64,000 nucleotides of DNA from NCBI GenBank assembly GCA_023213315.1, contig JAKCPI010000953.1, forward strand, positions 168,138 through 232,137. Reading direction: 5' to 3'. How positions within the stretch are numbered: the stretch's first letter is position 1; every line of letters begins with the position of its first letter. The stretch comes from Euborellia annulipes (taxonomy: Eukaryota; Arthropoda; Insecta; Dermaptera; Anisolabididae). The position numbers and the translations under genes are program-made. A model generated the notes under the pieces. The model was not told the origin of the DNA, made no database searches, and worked only from the letters and a program-made list of their open reading frames with translations. This document shows positions 12,570 through 23,440 of the stretch, in pieces.

Positions 12570-12920
12570 ATTTTTGTGTGATATATATGATGTTTTTCAG
12601 TTTTTTTTTTTTTTTTTTTTCGATTTTTCAAAATTTGCTCCAACGATTTTGTTTAAAATATAAAAATCAATTATTTCTATTTTTTTCTATTCTATTTCTT
12701 AGATGTCTTAAAATGTATATTCTCATTTGTATTGAAATCTTTGAAGACCACTTTACTCTTGTATTCATAGGAAAGATAGCAGAAATGGTTGATGGTAACA
12801 AAATATAAATATTTTTCTGTTTATAAATTTTACATCTTGAATTCAAATGTACCCTATTGTCGGAACTAAATATATCTCAACCAAAAAATCTGGTGGGACA
12901 AGCACAGAACACAACTTTCA
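12570..12920 (-). mobile_element. R1 fragment
   Basis: Contains the R1 middle (a TTTTTCAGTT-type tract, GCTCCAACGATTTTG, CACTTTACTCTTGTA) and ends with GACAAGCACAGAACACAACTT, one arm of the R1 hairpin. The 3' end is missing. Confidence 0.6.
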
Positions 12921-12924
12921 GATT

Positions 12925-13563
12925 TTTGTGACGTATTTTTTAAGAAAATAATCGATTAATCGATTATTTTGCACAGCCCTAATGGTCTGCATTTTTTTCT
13001 TCCATGGTTTATAATTATTATTTTATATTAAATAAAGAAAAAGTTGCTTTTTTACAAAATTTTTGAAATAACTTGTCCTCTAAAATTAATTAATCACCTA
13101 TAATTTTTATTTCAAAATATTTCATAAAAACACACGTATAATAAACTAAAGTGATGAGCACATCACATCTGTTTTAGTTATATAAATATGATAATTATTA
13201 TTTTTTTTTTTTTTTTGTAATTTGAATTATTTATTATTACCATTTACTACCACTCTTATTTATGGCTGTTCGATGTTTTATTATATGATTGGATAATTTT
13301 CAAGTTAATTCATGACCAATATATTCACTAAACAGGTATTAATGAGATGACGAAGGAATAAAGAGAGAGAGTAAGGGTCTCTCTCCCTGGTCCAGGAGTT
13401 TCTCCGGGATAAAAAGATCCCCCTTCCCTTGGTGGTGTTAGACTCAGAGTGTCGCACATCGTGAACGTTGACTGGCAAGGTTCATTAACTTGACAAATCG
13501 GCACCAAGCCCTCCTCAATTTTTCTTTTTTTTTTTTTTTTTTAAGGGGCCGTTATGACGGGCC

Positions 13564-13594
<31 letters not shown>

Positions 13595-13908
13595 ATCTTG
13601 GGAATCGCCACTTAACAATATCCAAATGCATAATTGAATATTCCACATGACTCCCGTTACTTTTGAATCTTTCTGACTTGGCAAAATCCAGGTAACGTTT
13701 ATTTAATTCTTTTTATTTTATTATACAAGATAGAAATGATAATAGAGAAAAAAAAATGTGATTATGTAAATTCAAAAACACGAAATTTAATTTAAATTAT
13801 TTGAAAAAAATAACTGAAATTTTTTTTTATCTCTGGATAGGCCTATACATATTTTCTTAGCATAAAATTCTCAAACGTTAGAGATGGCCTTGACAATGAG
13901 GAAAAGAT
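12925..13908. other. AT-rich DNA with a GC-elevated patch
   Basis: AT-rich except for about 13330-13700, which is GC-elevated and includes a perfect GT dinucleotide run at 13567-13594. No coding signal. Confidence 0.4.
13567..13594. repeat. GT microsatellite
   Basis: Fourteen uninterrupted GT units, followed by an ATCTTGGG boundary. Confidence 0.95.
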
Positions 13909-13916
13909 GAGGTGCG

Positions 13917-14262
13917 CAGAGACGTCATTTGGGGGGGAGGGGCCCTGAGGACTCTGATCTTTTTTTTTTAAATTTTAAATTACTCTAAAATATTTCAAAA
14001 TATATTGTCACAAATCGCAATTTATAGCTGTGATATGTTATATTCATAAGGGGGTAGAAAAATGAAGATGGTTCAAACACGGAACCGAAACGTCAGCTGT
14101 GTGGATTAAATAAAGAAAAAACTTTAGCTGCGTCTCTCATTTTTCTACCCTCTTATGTCTACCGGTATAAAAACTGTAAAAAATTAATTTAATTAAATAT
14201 CCAAATTAAAAAAAGTTTGTCCCCCCCCCTTTCCCCAAGAAAAAGTTAAAATGACGCCACTG
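13917..14262. mobile_element. hAT-type MITE (CAGTGGCGTC family)
   Basis: Left end CAGAGACGTCATTTGGGGGG; right end AATGACGCCACTG. Flanks GAGGTGCG (13909-13916) and GACGTGCG (14263-14270) form an 8-bp target duplication with one mismatch, the hAT signature. The G-run near the left end and C-run near the right end are shared with copies at 24879 and 30442. A hammerhead-like element sits inside at 14045-14157. Confidence 0.65.
14045..14157 (+). ncRNA. hammerhead-like three-way junction
   Basis: Outer stem of about 20 bp: CATAAGGGGGTAGAAAAATG (14045-14064) pairs with 14137-14156 apart from one mismatch. Stem II is GGTTC (14070-14074) with GAACC (14082-14086). GAAA (14087-14090) is followed by stem III, ACGTCAGCT with AGCTGCGT, leaving a GTC triplet (14132-14134) where the hammerhead cleavage site should be. 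The core box is ATGAAGAT, so C3 is replaced by A and one extra T precedes stem II. The fold is hammerhead-like; activity is doubtful. Confidence 0.5.
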
Positions 14263-14654
14263 GACGTGCGAGATGAGATAAATCCAGTTAGAATTAAATT
14301 ACAAATTAATCGGATTAAATAGTATAAAAATTAAAAAAAAATACAGAATTCAGAAACGCTGATGAGAAAAAATCTTAAAGAGAATTAAAATTCTGGCGAT
14401 ATCAGCACTATCACACAACTTTCAATACCAAAAGTGTTTCAAACAGACTGGAATGTTTTTTGCTTTGTTTGCAAAATGTGTTATTTTATAAAAAAAAAAA
14501 AAAAATGGAATGGTCTTGACTTGTGAAAAGAATGCCGTCCAGGATTGTTGATTACAAACAATGTCAATGAATATTAAACCTCAGAAATTTGTCCACAAAT
14601 AAGAATTTATAATCTTCAAATAGGAGATTGAATTCAATTTCGAATTAAATTTAA

Positions 14655-14905
14655 AAAAATCTGGTGTGACTGCTCGCACACAACTTTCCCTTAACCTTAG
14701 GCAAGAGAAAGTTGTGCACCGTGCTTGTTACACCAGATTTTTTGTGTCGAGATATATTTAATTTCCCATAGCACCTTAGTTCCAAACTTGACCATAGGCA
14801 TTTCATAAGTAAAAATCTGAAATACATCAGTAAAGTGTACTTCAAACAATTTTCACGAAACATTTTACTGATAAAAATCTGGTGGGATGTCCGTACACCA
14901 CATAA
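14655..14905 (+). mobile_element. R1 hairpin-end fragment, rearranged
   Basis: Has ATCTGGTGTGACTGC...CACAACTTTCCC, then AGAAAGTTGTG...ACACCAGATTTTTTG and GTGTCGAGATATATTTAA: the R1 5' hairpin and the first part of the body. It ends with another reversed hairpin arm near 14880-14908. Confidence 0.6.
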
Positions 14906-15429
14906 CTTAAAAATATAAATGAAGGGATTGAGAGAAAATCTTTCGAAAAAACTAATAAAAGTAAAATTTTTAATAACTTCTTCAGACGGAGTGCATTATC
15001 AGATCGGGGTATTTTTACTTTTTTTATTTTTTTGTTTTTGTGGTGGTCCGTTAATTGGCTGCTCGGCTCTCCGGATGACATTTGTAACGTGTTGTCGACC
15101 AGATACGGAGCCGCTGCTGCTTGTCACCGACAGGCACGTGGAAAAAATACAAAAAACAGTTAATTGTCGATTAATTTTAATAACACTCTTCAAGGCTGCT
15201 GTTGCGCTTCTCTCTTTCTCTCTAATAATTCCTTCCTTTTATTTCTCCTAATAAAATATGAAAAGCATCTGAATCAATAGAACTTGTTTTAATTTTTTTT
15301 TCTTGATAAAAAAAAAGGTTGTTCTGTTCGATAGCAATCAGTTGCAAGAACAAAGGTAAAAATTTTTATTAAAAATTAAGAAACGAACATGTTTTAAACA
15401 CGGTATCTCGTTAGATGAAACCGAGAGGA
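14906..15429. other. unassigned DNA with a GC-elevated patch
   Basis: 15040-15215 is GC-elevated and overlaps a 110-codon plus-strand ORF and a 64-codon minus-strand ORF, neither with recognisable domains. Read as non-coding. Confidence 0.35.
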
Positions 15430-15785
15430 GAAAAAGCCCGTGGAGGGGCAGACTGGCATAAAGATATTTGAAGAAATGCCAGTTTTAGTTCGGATAACTC
15501 GTGGTCTCTATCCACGTGCTCCCCATAAAAGCTCCTGAGTAAAATAAATTTGACTGTGAGAATTTATTAATATTTTCGAGATCTATATAAAATTTATTTG
15601 GGAGAGCGGTTCATGGGTTTTTGCGACCGGGAAGAAATAGAACAAGCCGGCCCGTCGCACGGTCTAACGCCTGTTGAAAATATAGAAGGGAAGAGACTGA
15701 CATGTAAAGAACAGAAGTTCTGCCAGTCCCAGCTAGAGTAGCTCGTGGTCGCCATCCACGTACCCACAAGTGGGCCCCTGAGCAA
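15430..15785 (+). repeat. two R2 repeat copies in tandem
   Basis: First part 15430-15542 is diverged (TCTATCCACGTGC, AGCTCCTGAGT). Second part 15600-15785 is near complete: GCGACCGGGAAGAAATAG, AAGCCGGCCCGTCGCACGG, CCTGTTGAAAATA, GGTCGCCATCCACGTACCCA and GGGCCCCTGAGCAAA. The 3' part contains a small CCCACAAG/GTGGG hairpin. Possibly a tRNA-related SINE, but the boxes are not convincing. Confidence 0.65.
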
Positions 15786-16084
15786 ATTTGAATAAGATTT
15801 TATGAAATTTGATGAATGTGATATTTTATTGAATCTTCCTATTCAGCCAGCGGGATAGATCTATGCAACTCTTTTTTTTCTCTCCTCTGGAATTTTTACA
15901 CCAGATAGCTCCAATAAAACCTATTATAAGCATTTATTTTATTGATTTTATCTTAATTATTTTATAGCATGTTTAGTAATTAAACTTTGATTTTATTTAA
16001 TTTATTTTTTTCTATCGCCAAGTCTTTAAACGAATGTTAATTAAAGAGGAGAATAATTCGTGCGAAGTAACGTTCTTGCGTAAA

Positions 16085-16500
16085 AAAAAAAAATAAACTG
16101 CTGGGAACCTCATGCAAATTTGTCGGTTCGGGGTGAAAGGATTATTTTTCTGTATGATATGCGACCAAAAGGTAAAGGAGCAAGTGTTTGTTGTTGGACA
16201 ATAAACGAAGACTGGGCCAAGGTTGATGAGCCGTCCGTGTTGAGGGAAGTCCTGATGCAGTCACGCGGAACGGCTCGAAACGCCGACGCCGCCGCGCGAT
16301 GCGCGACTGAATCAAAGTCGGCTCCGGCCACCAATTATTCTTTTATTGATTACGTTACCTTTTTTTTTTTTATTTTTATTTATTAATTTCGAATTCGATC
16401 GGAAACAATCCTAGATGATGATGAACGATCGAGAGGTGAGATTGCGAAACGGCGTTTGGCGTTCGGCGCCAGGGGCAGAAAAAAAAAAACAGCCAACAAA
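16085..16500. promoter_or_regulatory. GC-elevated island, candidate regulatory DNA
   Basis: Single-copy-looking segment rich in CG dinucleotides (for example CGCCGACGCCGCCGCGCGATG near 16280) in an AT-rich setting. Overlapping ORFs on both strands (88 and 74 codons) look like chance openings of the GC-rich stretch. Confidence 0.25.
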
Positions 16501-17237
16501 TCTTAGGAAAATAAATCTTCTTTTAAACTCTTTCGATTCGCCCGATTGGACAATGAAAATAAATTATATACCCATCGGTATTTTAAATAGAATTTATAAA
16601 TAATTAAATTATTCCATATTTATTATCAAGGAAAACAAGAACTTCATTCAGAAGGAAATTATTATATTCCAACTAAAATATTTACAAAATTCCTAAATAA
16701 AATTGTGTATACTTAGTAAAAAAAAAAATAATAAAATAATTTAAATTCCTCAGTTTTTATTATAATACGGATCAAGTTTTTTTTTTTATTTATTTAAAAC
16801 AAAGTTTTATTAAAAGGTAAAAGAAAAAAAGTATAGATCAACGATAAAATTTTTTCGCTGTGGAAATACCTACTTAATCCTATTATAGAAGGTAAATTTT
16901 TTTAAGTACCGTATATGAGCGGTCTTGAAAAATTGATTATCTCTATTTAATGCGAAACCGTAAAATAAAAGGCGACATAATTTCTGGATCGATTTAAATA
17001 AATTCGAATTAAATCTAAAGCTAGATCCCATTTCTTTTTATTTTATAATACGGTGTTGTTGGTGAATTACATTACAATTTAAATGAAATTAGTAGTAATT
17101 ACTTTCTTGTTTCAATCTTTATGATTTTAATCGGTTGAATAAAATAAAACAATTTTTTTTTAAGTATGTTCCGCCGCAATTTGATCCACATATCTGCCGA
17201 TTTTTACTCAGCATCCACTACTACCCCACAACACAGC
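16501..17237. other. AT-rich stretch, no gene seen
   Basis: A/T runs; no recognised element. Confidence 0.5.
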
Positions 17238-17305
17238 ACTGGACTAGGGGTAGGGCATGATGAGTCCAAATCAACAGATCCATGGTTTAACTCCCGACGC
17301 TACCA
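17238..17305 (+). mobile_element. tRNA-like SINE head
   Basis: CTAGGGGTAGGGCATGATGA fits an A box and CATGGTTTAACTCCCG fits a B box, 40 bp apart, as in tRNA-derived SINEs. The tail differs from the main SINE family of this window, so it may be a second family. Confidence 0.45.
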
Positions 17306-17454
17306 GATTTTTAAAAAATTTCATTTTATTTTATTGAATTTGGAGTAATATCTTAAGAATTGAATCAATAAAATAACTAATTCAGATCTAGATTTGATGA
17401 CGCACACAGAAGACCATAATTAATTTGAGCCTTGGAATAAATTAAAATTATAGC

Positions 17455-17622
17455 ATTAAGAAACCGGAAGAAATAGGACAGGCCGGCCCGTCGTACGGTC
17501 TGACGCCTGTTGAAATGAGGAAGGAAGAGACAGACATACAAAGAACTGAACCGCCTGTCCCAGCTCGGGCAGCTCGTGGTCGCCATCCACGTACCCACAA
17601 GATGTGGGCCCCTGAGCAAAGA
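17455..17622 (+). repeat. R2 repeat, near full length
   Basis: Contains CCGGAAGAAATAGGACAGG, CCGGCCCGTCGTACGGTCTG, ACGCCTGTTGAAATGAGGAA, GTCGCCATCCACGTACCCAC and GGGCCCCTGAGCAAA in the same order as the copies at 15600 and 44196. Confidence 0.7.
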
Positions 17623-18292
17623 GGGCTAATCAAATTGCAATTATATAATTTAATTATTTGAAAATTAATGTTCCATTATATTATATTGGACTAATTTTTA
17701 GGAGAAGAGGGGGGGGGGGGGCTTTGACATTCAATAATTTAGATAAATAATATTTGAGAAAAGTAATTTTTTTTAAATGAAAAAAAAATTTATGATATAA
17801 AATAAACAAAATTCAAAATACAGTATATGTAGGCCTATCCATATAATTTGCATTTTAATTCGTTCATGTTTTTCTCTCTCTCTTTCTCTCTGTTGTTGTT
17901 GTTTGTGTTTCGGTTATCATAATATTTATTTGTGAAACTTGCTCCAAGGATTAGTCAGTGAGGCAAAGAAATAGAGATTTAATGAGATTAATGTTCCATT
18001 TAAATCACATGTGTTCCTTTTGATAGAGGCAATAAAATAATAAAATAAGTTTTTGTAATAGAATTGTCGATCTTTTGTTATTCATGTAACATTTAGAATA
18101 TATCTTCAGTTGTTTAATATTTTATTGAATTTAATTGAGAACGTATACAAAGTATTATACTATAGAGCAAGTTAAAAAAAAAAAAAAATATTGACGTCCT
18201 TCGACCCTGGCAACGGATGGGAAATAATTTAAGGGGGAGTAGGAGTGGCCGACTAAACGTACTTCAAACTTTAAAACCAGACTATTATAAGG
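17623..18292. other. AT-rich stretch, no gene seen
   Basis: Includes a G-run at 17708-17721 and a CT-rich tract at 17873-17892. No gene recognised. Confidence 0.45.
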
Positions 18293-20995
18293 ACTTTTCA
18301 TTTCGGTTTTTTTTTTTTTTTTTTTTTGATGTATTAAATTCATAAGGGATTATTGGGACAGAAAGTTATAATTTTTTTTTAATGACATTAAAATTATTAT
18401 GGAATTTTTTTTTTAATTAAGCAAATACAAAAAAAAAAACTGTCTTAATAATTTTAAATTTTTTTAAATTTAAAAATTAATTTATTATTATTATTAATCA
18501 CATAAAAATTAAGTCAATTTTAAAGTAAGCTTAGATGATATTTTTAAAAATTATCTGTCAAATAGTTCAGCACTCTTGCAAAAGATGGCAGGCTAGTCTA
18601 ACAGCCGGTATTATCAGATCCCTTATTAACCTATATCTGGCTGGGCTGGACGGTAAACCGGTTTACCGGTAAAAACCGGTAAAAATTTTTTACCGAAAAC
18701 GCGGTAACGAACCTCTAATTCGATAAAAACCGGTTTTTTTTTTCGAAAGTCGGTAAAAACCTATTTTTTCGGGCGGTAAAAAATTTTGGTTCCGCGAGAA
18801 AAAAAATGCTTCGGCAAAAATTGGCTCTCTAAAAAAAGGTAAAATATTTTTCCGCCCTGGGAAAAATTTTGGAATGTTCCGTGGGAGGAAAAAATGTTTC
18901 GGCAAAAAATTGGCATTCCGTGGGGAAAAAAATGTTTCGGCAAAAATTGGCTCTCTAAAAAAAGGTAAAATATTTTCCCGGACGAGGAAAAATTTTGGTC
19001 CCGGGGGGCGAGGGGAAAAAAATGTTTCGGCAAAAAATTGGCATACCGCGGGGGAAAAAAATGTTTCGGCAAAAATGGGCTCTCTAAAAAAAGGTAAAAT
19101 ATTTTTCCGGCCGGGGAAAAATTTTGGTTCCGCGGGGAAAAAAATGTTTCGGAAAAAATTGGCTCTCTAAAAAAAGGTAAAATATTTTTTCGGCCTGGGA
19201 AAAATTTTGGTTCCGCAAAAAAAATGTTCCGCGGCGGCAAACTTTGGTTCCGCGGGCGGTAAAAAATTTTTACCGACTTTCGAGAAAAACCGGTTTTTTT
19301 TCATTATCGAGGTCGGTAATGAAAATCCATTACCGTCCAGCCCTATATCTGGCCTATAACGAACGCTATTTTATCGGCAAAAACACGCGTAACAGCTTCG
19401 CTCCTACTCCTCCTAAAGTTTGATTTTAACTTAAATTCATTTGAAATATTACTACTATTATATCAATATATTAATATAAAAAAAAAAAAAAATAGAGAAA
19501 ATATTTTTATTTTATAGAAAATCAATTTTCATTGGTAATAAATTAAACATTAAATAATAATTATGCAAATCATTTTGATCTGTAAATTTATATACACGAA
19601 GAAAAAATTAGTTTCTAAAGTAATCAAATAAATCGAGAAAAAGAAAAATATTTATTAGGTGTCTGTGTGTGTGACTGGCAAACATGCGAATCTCCTCGTA
19701 GATTTTCCCCCATTATTTTTATTTTTTTTTTTATTTCTGTTGGATTTTTATCTTCCAGCTTATCTCAGCTTAATCTATTTCGAGTTTCAATCGCACAATC
19801 AGGACTATTTTGCTTAAACATACATTTTAAAAGCTTTTTTTTTCCTCTCTAAAAAGATTTAAAAAAAAGTTCATTTTATAATCCTCTGATTTCATCAAAC
19901 CGAAAGAGAAATAAAACCTAGAGATTTTTTTTTTTTTTAAATAAATAATATAACACTTTTTTGTTTAATTAAAACTAAATTTGACCTTTTTTTTTAAGAA
20001 CTTTTTTTCTTTATTTACTCTTATTTATTTTTTTATTTTATTCAAGGTTGTTTATAATCCACTTAAAATTACTCATTTATTTCCTCTAAATCATCTTGAG
20101 TATTTTTATTTCGCTAAGTAAGATTTTTGTAATAAATTTTATCAGGTAATTAGTTGCATCACCTTGGGATGAGTAACTTTTAGCGTGTGAAGGTCGACGG
20201 TTATATTTGATAACGAGATATCGACATAATAAAAACGAAAAAAGATTCAAATAACTTACTCGTTTATTCAACTAGTAAATTAATATTGAATTAAAATATT
20301 TATCAGAGTTTTATTGGGAGTCCATAATACGAAATAAAATAGAAATTTCTTCTACGGGAGAGATTTGAAAAGAACTATGGATACCATATATATGGATATA
20401 AGAAAAAAGAGCTGCCTATTAAGGCGGGGCAGGAGCAAGGGTGTTACGCATGTTTTTCCCGATAAGAGAGCGTTGTGTGTCATAAAAAGTAAGCCCAAAA
20501 AATCACTTATTTGTAAAATTTGCCAAGAGATGTCAGAATGGTAGCTAATAATATTTAATGCATTTGGTTGATTTTCATTGATCTTTTAACAATAAATACT
20601 TTATAAATGTTATTATATATTATGTATCTTTTATAAAAGCATAAAAATATATAAATATAGGCCAGATATAGGCTAAAAAGGGATCGGCTGTTAGAATAGC
20701 CTGCCATCTTTTGGAAGAGTGCTTAACTATTTGACACAATTTTTAAACATATCTACTAGGCTTATTTTAAGATTTTCTTAATTAATATGTGATTAATAAT
20801 AACAATAGATTCATTTTTAAATTTAAAAAAATTAAAGATTATTGGGACAGATGGTTTGCTGTATTAGCTTGATAACAAAAAAAAAATTAATTTTCATAAT
20901 TTTTTAATAAGTCATTAAAAAAATTATAACTTTCTGTCCCAATAATGACTTAAGAATTTAATTCATTAAAAAAAAAACCGCATTTAAAAATTCCT
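18293..20995. mobile_element. 2.7-kb inverted-repeat element
   Basis: The left arm (18293-18640 plus 19353-19428) is matched in reverse by 20408-20995. Shared landmarks: GGGACAGAAAGTTATAA, a GGCAGGCTA/TAGCCTGCC pair, CCTATATCTGGCCTATA, and GCGTAACA with GCTCCT. The interior (19430-20407) is AT-rich with no transposase ORF. The element is split by the hAT-type insertion at 18641-19344; the intact right arm preserves the empty site. Superfamily unknown. Confidence 0.6.
18641..19344. mobile_element. hAT-type non-autonomous element with internal minisatellite
   Basis: Ends CTGGGCTGGACGGTAA and TTACCGTCCAGCCCT are inverted repeats. ATATCTGG at 18633-18640 and 19345-19352 is an exact 8-bp duplication. 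The interior is built from repeated blocks: GGCTCTCTAAAAAAAGGTAA recurs at about 18824, 18950, 19078 and 19162 (steps near 126, 128 and 84), alternating with ATGTTTCGGCAAAAA and GAAAAATTTTGGTTCCGCGG. The 159-codon minus-strand ORF is only a translation of these repeats. Confidence 0.85.
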
Positions 20996-21117
20996 TGTTC
21001 TTGTTCTTTATGTGAGATGCTGAATATAAAATGAAATATATGTTTGTAGATACAGGAAATTTATCAGATCAGGATTCAGTCAAAATTAAATAACAAATTT
21101 TCTTTATTTTTTTTTTG

Positions 21118-21162
21118 CCGTTTACGTTTCGAGGACAAGTTATTCTCTTCATCGGGACAGAC
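21118..21162 (-). ncRNA. hammerhead-like hairpin
   Basis: The minus strand reads CCCGATGAAGAG, a loop, then CCTCGAAACGT: a CGATGA box, one extra A, a GAG/CTC stem and GAAAC. No complete stem I or stem III is evident. Confidence 0.3.
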
Positions 21163-21539
21163 AAATTGTCAGGCATCGACAATAAAAAAAAAAATATTTT
21201 GAAAAAAAAAATGTTTAATTTATTTAATTCGTTTTGGCTGAATCAGTTAAATTTCTTCTAAATAGAAACAATTCTATACTGCAGCGGTTCCCAACCCATG
21301 GGGCAGGAAAAAGAAAAAATATGGAAGGATAACAGGAATTGCTTTTGAAAAATATTAGTACATAAATAAAATAAAATAAATATTTGATAAAGAAAGGGTT
21401 CATTTTGTTAAAGGGGCAGCATGCAACCAGCTAAGCTTTCAAGTAAGCAGGGTCTACTAATTCCATTGAAGGGGATCATCCATTATTTTTTATTATTAAT
21501 AGAGAATAGAGAGATAAGTTTTATTATTATAGAGACAGG
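21163..21539. other. unassigned, possible hAT left end
   Basis: At 21285 CAGCGGTTCCCAACCCATGG looks like the left terminus of a common hAT-type MITE class. I found no matching right end. Confidence 0.3.
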
Positions 21540-22080
21540 CCACCCACCCCTGGCGAGACGATGACGTATCGCACGTGTCGAAATTTTACAGCTGCATCAT
21601 TAAAGCAATAAATACAACATAAGCCAGGTGGGGAGGGGGATTAATTACTTAATGGGCTGAATGGATTATTTACCCTTTTGATTGTATCAGTTTTGGTCCA
21701 TCCAGTCAGCCTCCCACGCCTCATCTTCCCATAGCGCACCTGACGTCCCGAGTCTGATAAGAATTTATCATCAGAAATTAATACCATTCGCTTTGATACT
21801 TTATAGTGGGGTCTTGTTAAATACCACGTTATGCAAATATAATAAAAAAAAAGAAAAATAAAGACTAGTCATATATAAAGCAATAGCCCGGAGCGTTATC
21901 TGATTTAAATAGTCAATTAATTTAGTACGTGTCTGGTCGAATATCTTGTTTTTCTCCAATGGCCCCCGGGGCGGTTGAGACCATATTTCCGGCCTGAGTC
22001 AACTCCTCTCCTAATAACCAGAGAAGAAATTCAATTTGTTTGTTTAATTGCCGGACATCAGTGTAAAATTCTCTCTCATT
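21540..22080. promoter_or_regulatory. GC-elevated island, candidate regulatory DNA
   Basis: Contains GCACGTGTC and CAGCTG E-box-like words, GCAATAAATA and several GATAA-type words in a segment with no match to the repeat families here. Candidate conserved non-coding DNA. Confidence 0.25.
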
Positions 22081-22414
22081 TTATCGACATCTTATTTTAC
22101 TCTTAAAATCATAATTCACTATTTTATATAAATAAAAAAAAATCAAATAAAAAATAAAAACACACGTGATAAGATAAAATATTAACACAAAACACAGGCA
22201 ATAATTTTTTTTTTTTTTTTTTCTATCTAGGGTTTCTATTAGATAATAATAAATTTATCTAAATTAATGATGTAGAGATTCTAAAAATTAGATAAAAAAT
22301 TATGGTCTCGTAAATTTATTATAAATATTTTTCTTTTGGTCCATCCAGAAATATGTAATATTTATATTATATATATTATAATATATAATTTATAATGCAG
22401 TATATAAAATATTC
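22081..22414. other. AT-rich stretch, no gene seen
   Basis: Nearly pure A/T, including a T-run at 22206-22222 and TATA-type repeats at 22360-22390. Confidence 0.55.
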
Positions 22415-22542
22415 AAAAAAGGAGAATGATTTGTTATTTTCAAAACAAAAAAAAAATTATCAAATATATTTTAAATAATAGACTACACTAGATGATATGT
22501 TTCAAGTTTTCCTCTTCTAAATAATGTCAAAATATGTATGTA
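22415..22542 (+). repeat. 128-bp direct repeat, left copy
   Basis: Identical base for base to 23171-23298. It begins AAAAAAGGAGAATGATTTG, ends AAAATATGTATGTA and flanks the R1 copy at 22543-23170. Either an unusually long target-site duplication or a recombination/assembly duplicate. Confidence 0.95.
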
Positions 22543-23170
22543 ATCGAAAGTTGTGTTCTGTGCTTGTCACACCAGATTTTTCGTGTCGACACGCATTTAG
22601 TTCCCGGCAGTAGGGAATATTTGAATTCAGATGTAAAATTTATAAGTATGGGAAAATATTTATATTTTGTTACCATGGCAACCATTTCTCCTATCTTTCC
22701 TATGAAGCACAAGAGTAAAGTGTGCTTCAAACAATTTTGAGGGCAAAACGAGAATATACATTTGAAAGAGCATCTAAAAATTAATTGATTTTTGAATTTT
22801 AATCAAAATCGTTAGAGCAAATTTTGAGAAAATCGAAAAAAACTGAAAAAGTACATCAGTAAAGTACTAGTACTCTTTGGCCGATTTTGATTAAAAGCTT
22901 ATTTTTCCGGTCCCGGGGGTGTTTAACTTAAATATAAAATTTCAACCTCGTAGCTCAATTCCTTCATGCTTAAAATTGAACACACACACAGACACACAGA
23001 CACACAGACAGACACATAGACAGACAGACCATGTCGCGAAAACCACTTTTTTGGATTCAGGGGACCTCAAAACGTGAAGATCCATCAAAATCTCGACATC
23101 GAATTTTTGACATGAATCCAATACTTTCTCTCTATATATATATTACATATATACATAGGTAAGAGAAAGT
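22543..23170 (+). mobile_element. R1 repeat, 5'-truncated, between direct repeats
   Basis: Starts inside the R1 hairpin (ATCGAAAGTTGTGTTCTGTG), continues through TCACACCAGATTTTTCGTG, the conserved middle, an ACAGAC microsatellite and CCATGTCGCGAA, and ends CATAGGTAAGAGAAAGT. A fixed 3' end with a truncated 5' end would fit retrotransposition, but no poly(A) or reverse transcriptase is seen. Confidence 0.8.
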
Positions 23171-23298
23171 AAAAAAGGAGAATGATTTGTTATTTTCAAA
23201 ACAAAAAAAAAATTATCAAATATATTTTAAATAATAGACTACACTAGATGATATGTTTCAAGTTTTCCTCTTCTAAATAATGTCAAAATATGTATGTA
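23171..23298 (+). repeat. 128-bp direct repeat, right copy
   Basis: Exact copy of 22415-22542, starting immediately after the R1 terminus GAGAAAGT. Confidence 0.95.
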
Positions 23299-23329
23299 GT
23301 TTTTTTTTATATTCCACTAATAAAAACTA

Positions 23330-23440
23330 GCCCTCGGGCCTTGGTGAAGTGGTTAGTGTGCAGGCCATTTGCACCAAGGGTTGCGAGTTCGGATCCCGTC
23401 TCATGCGACAAATTATTTCAATTCGAGTAGCTAACAATAA
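23330..23440 (+). mobile_element. tRNA-derived SINE copy
   Basis: Head GCCCTCGGGCCTTGGTGAAG, A box AGTGGTTAGTGTG, B box CGAGTTCGGATCCCG, then TCATGCGACAAATTATTTC. The tail is truncated at an A-run. Confidence 0.75.

Noticed and set aside
14919..15251. 110-codon ORF with hydrophobic stretches
   Set aside because: The hydrophobic parts come from T-rich tracts, and it overlaps an opposite-strand ORF of similar quality.
18761..19240. 159-codon minus-strand ORF
   Set aside because: It is a translation of the minisatellite blocks inside the hAT-type element; its repeated FREPIF and KNILPF words reflect DNA repeats, and it has no domain.
23330..23440. True tRNA gene
   Set aside because: A and B boxes are present, but the arms do not pair as a full cloverleaf and the unit is one of many dispersed copies with a common tail.
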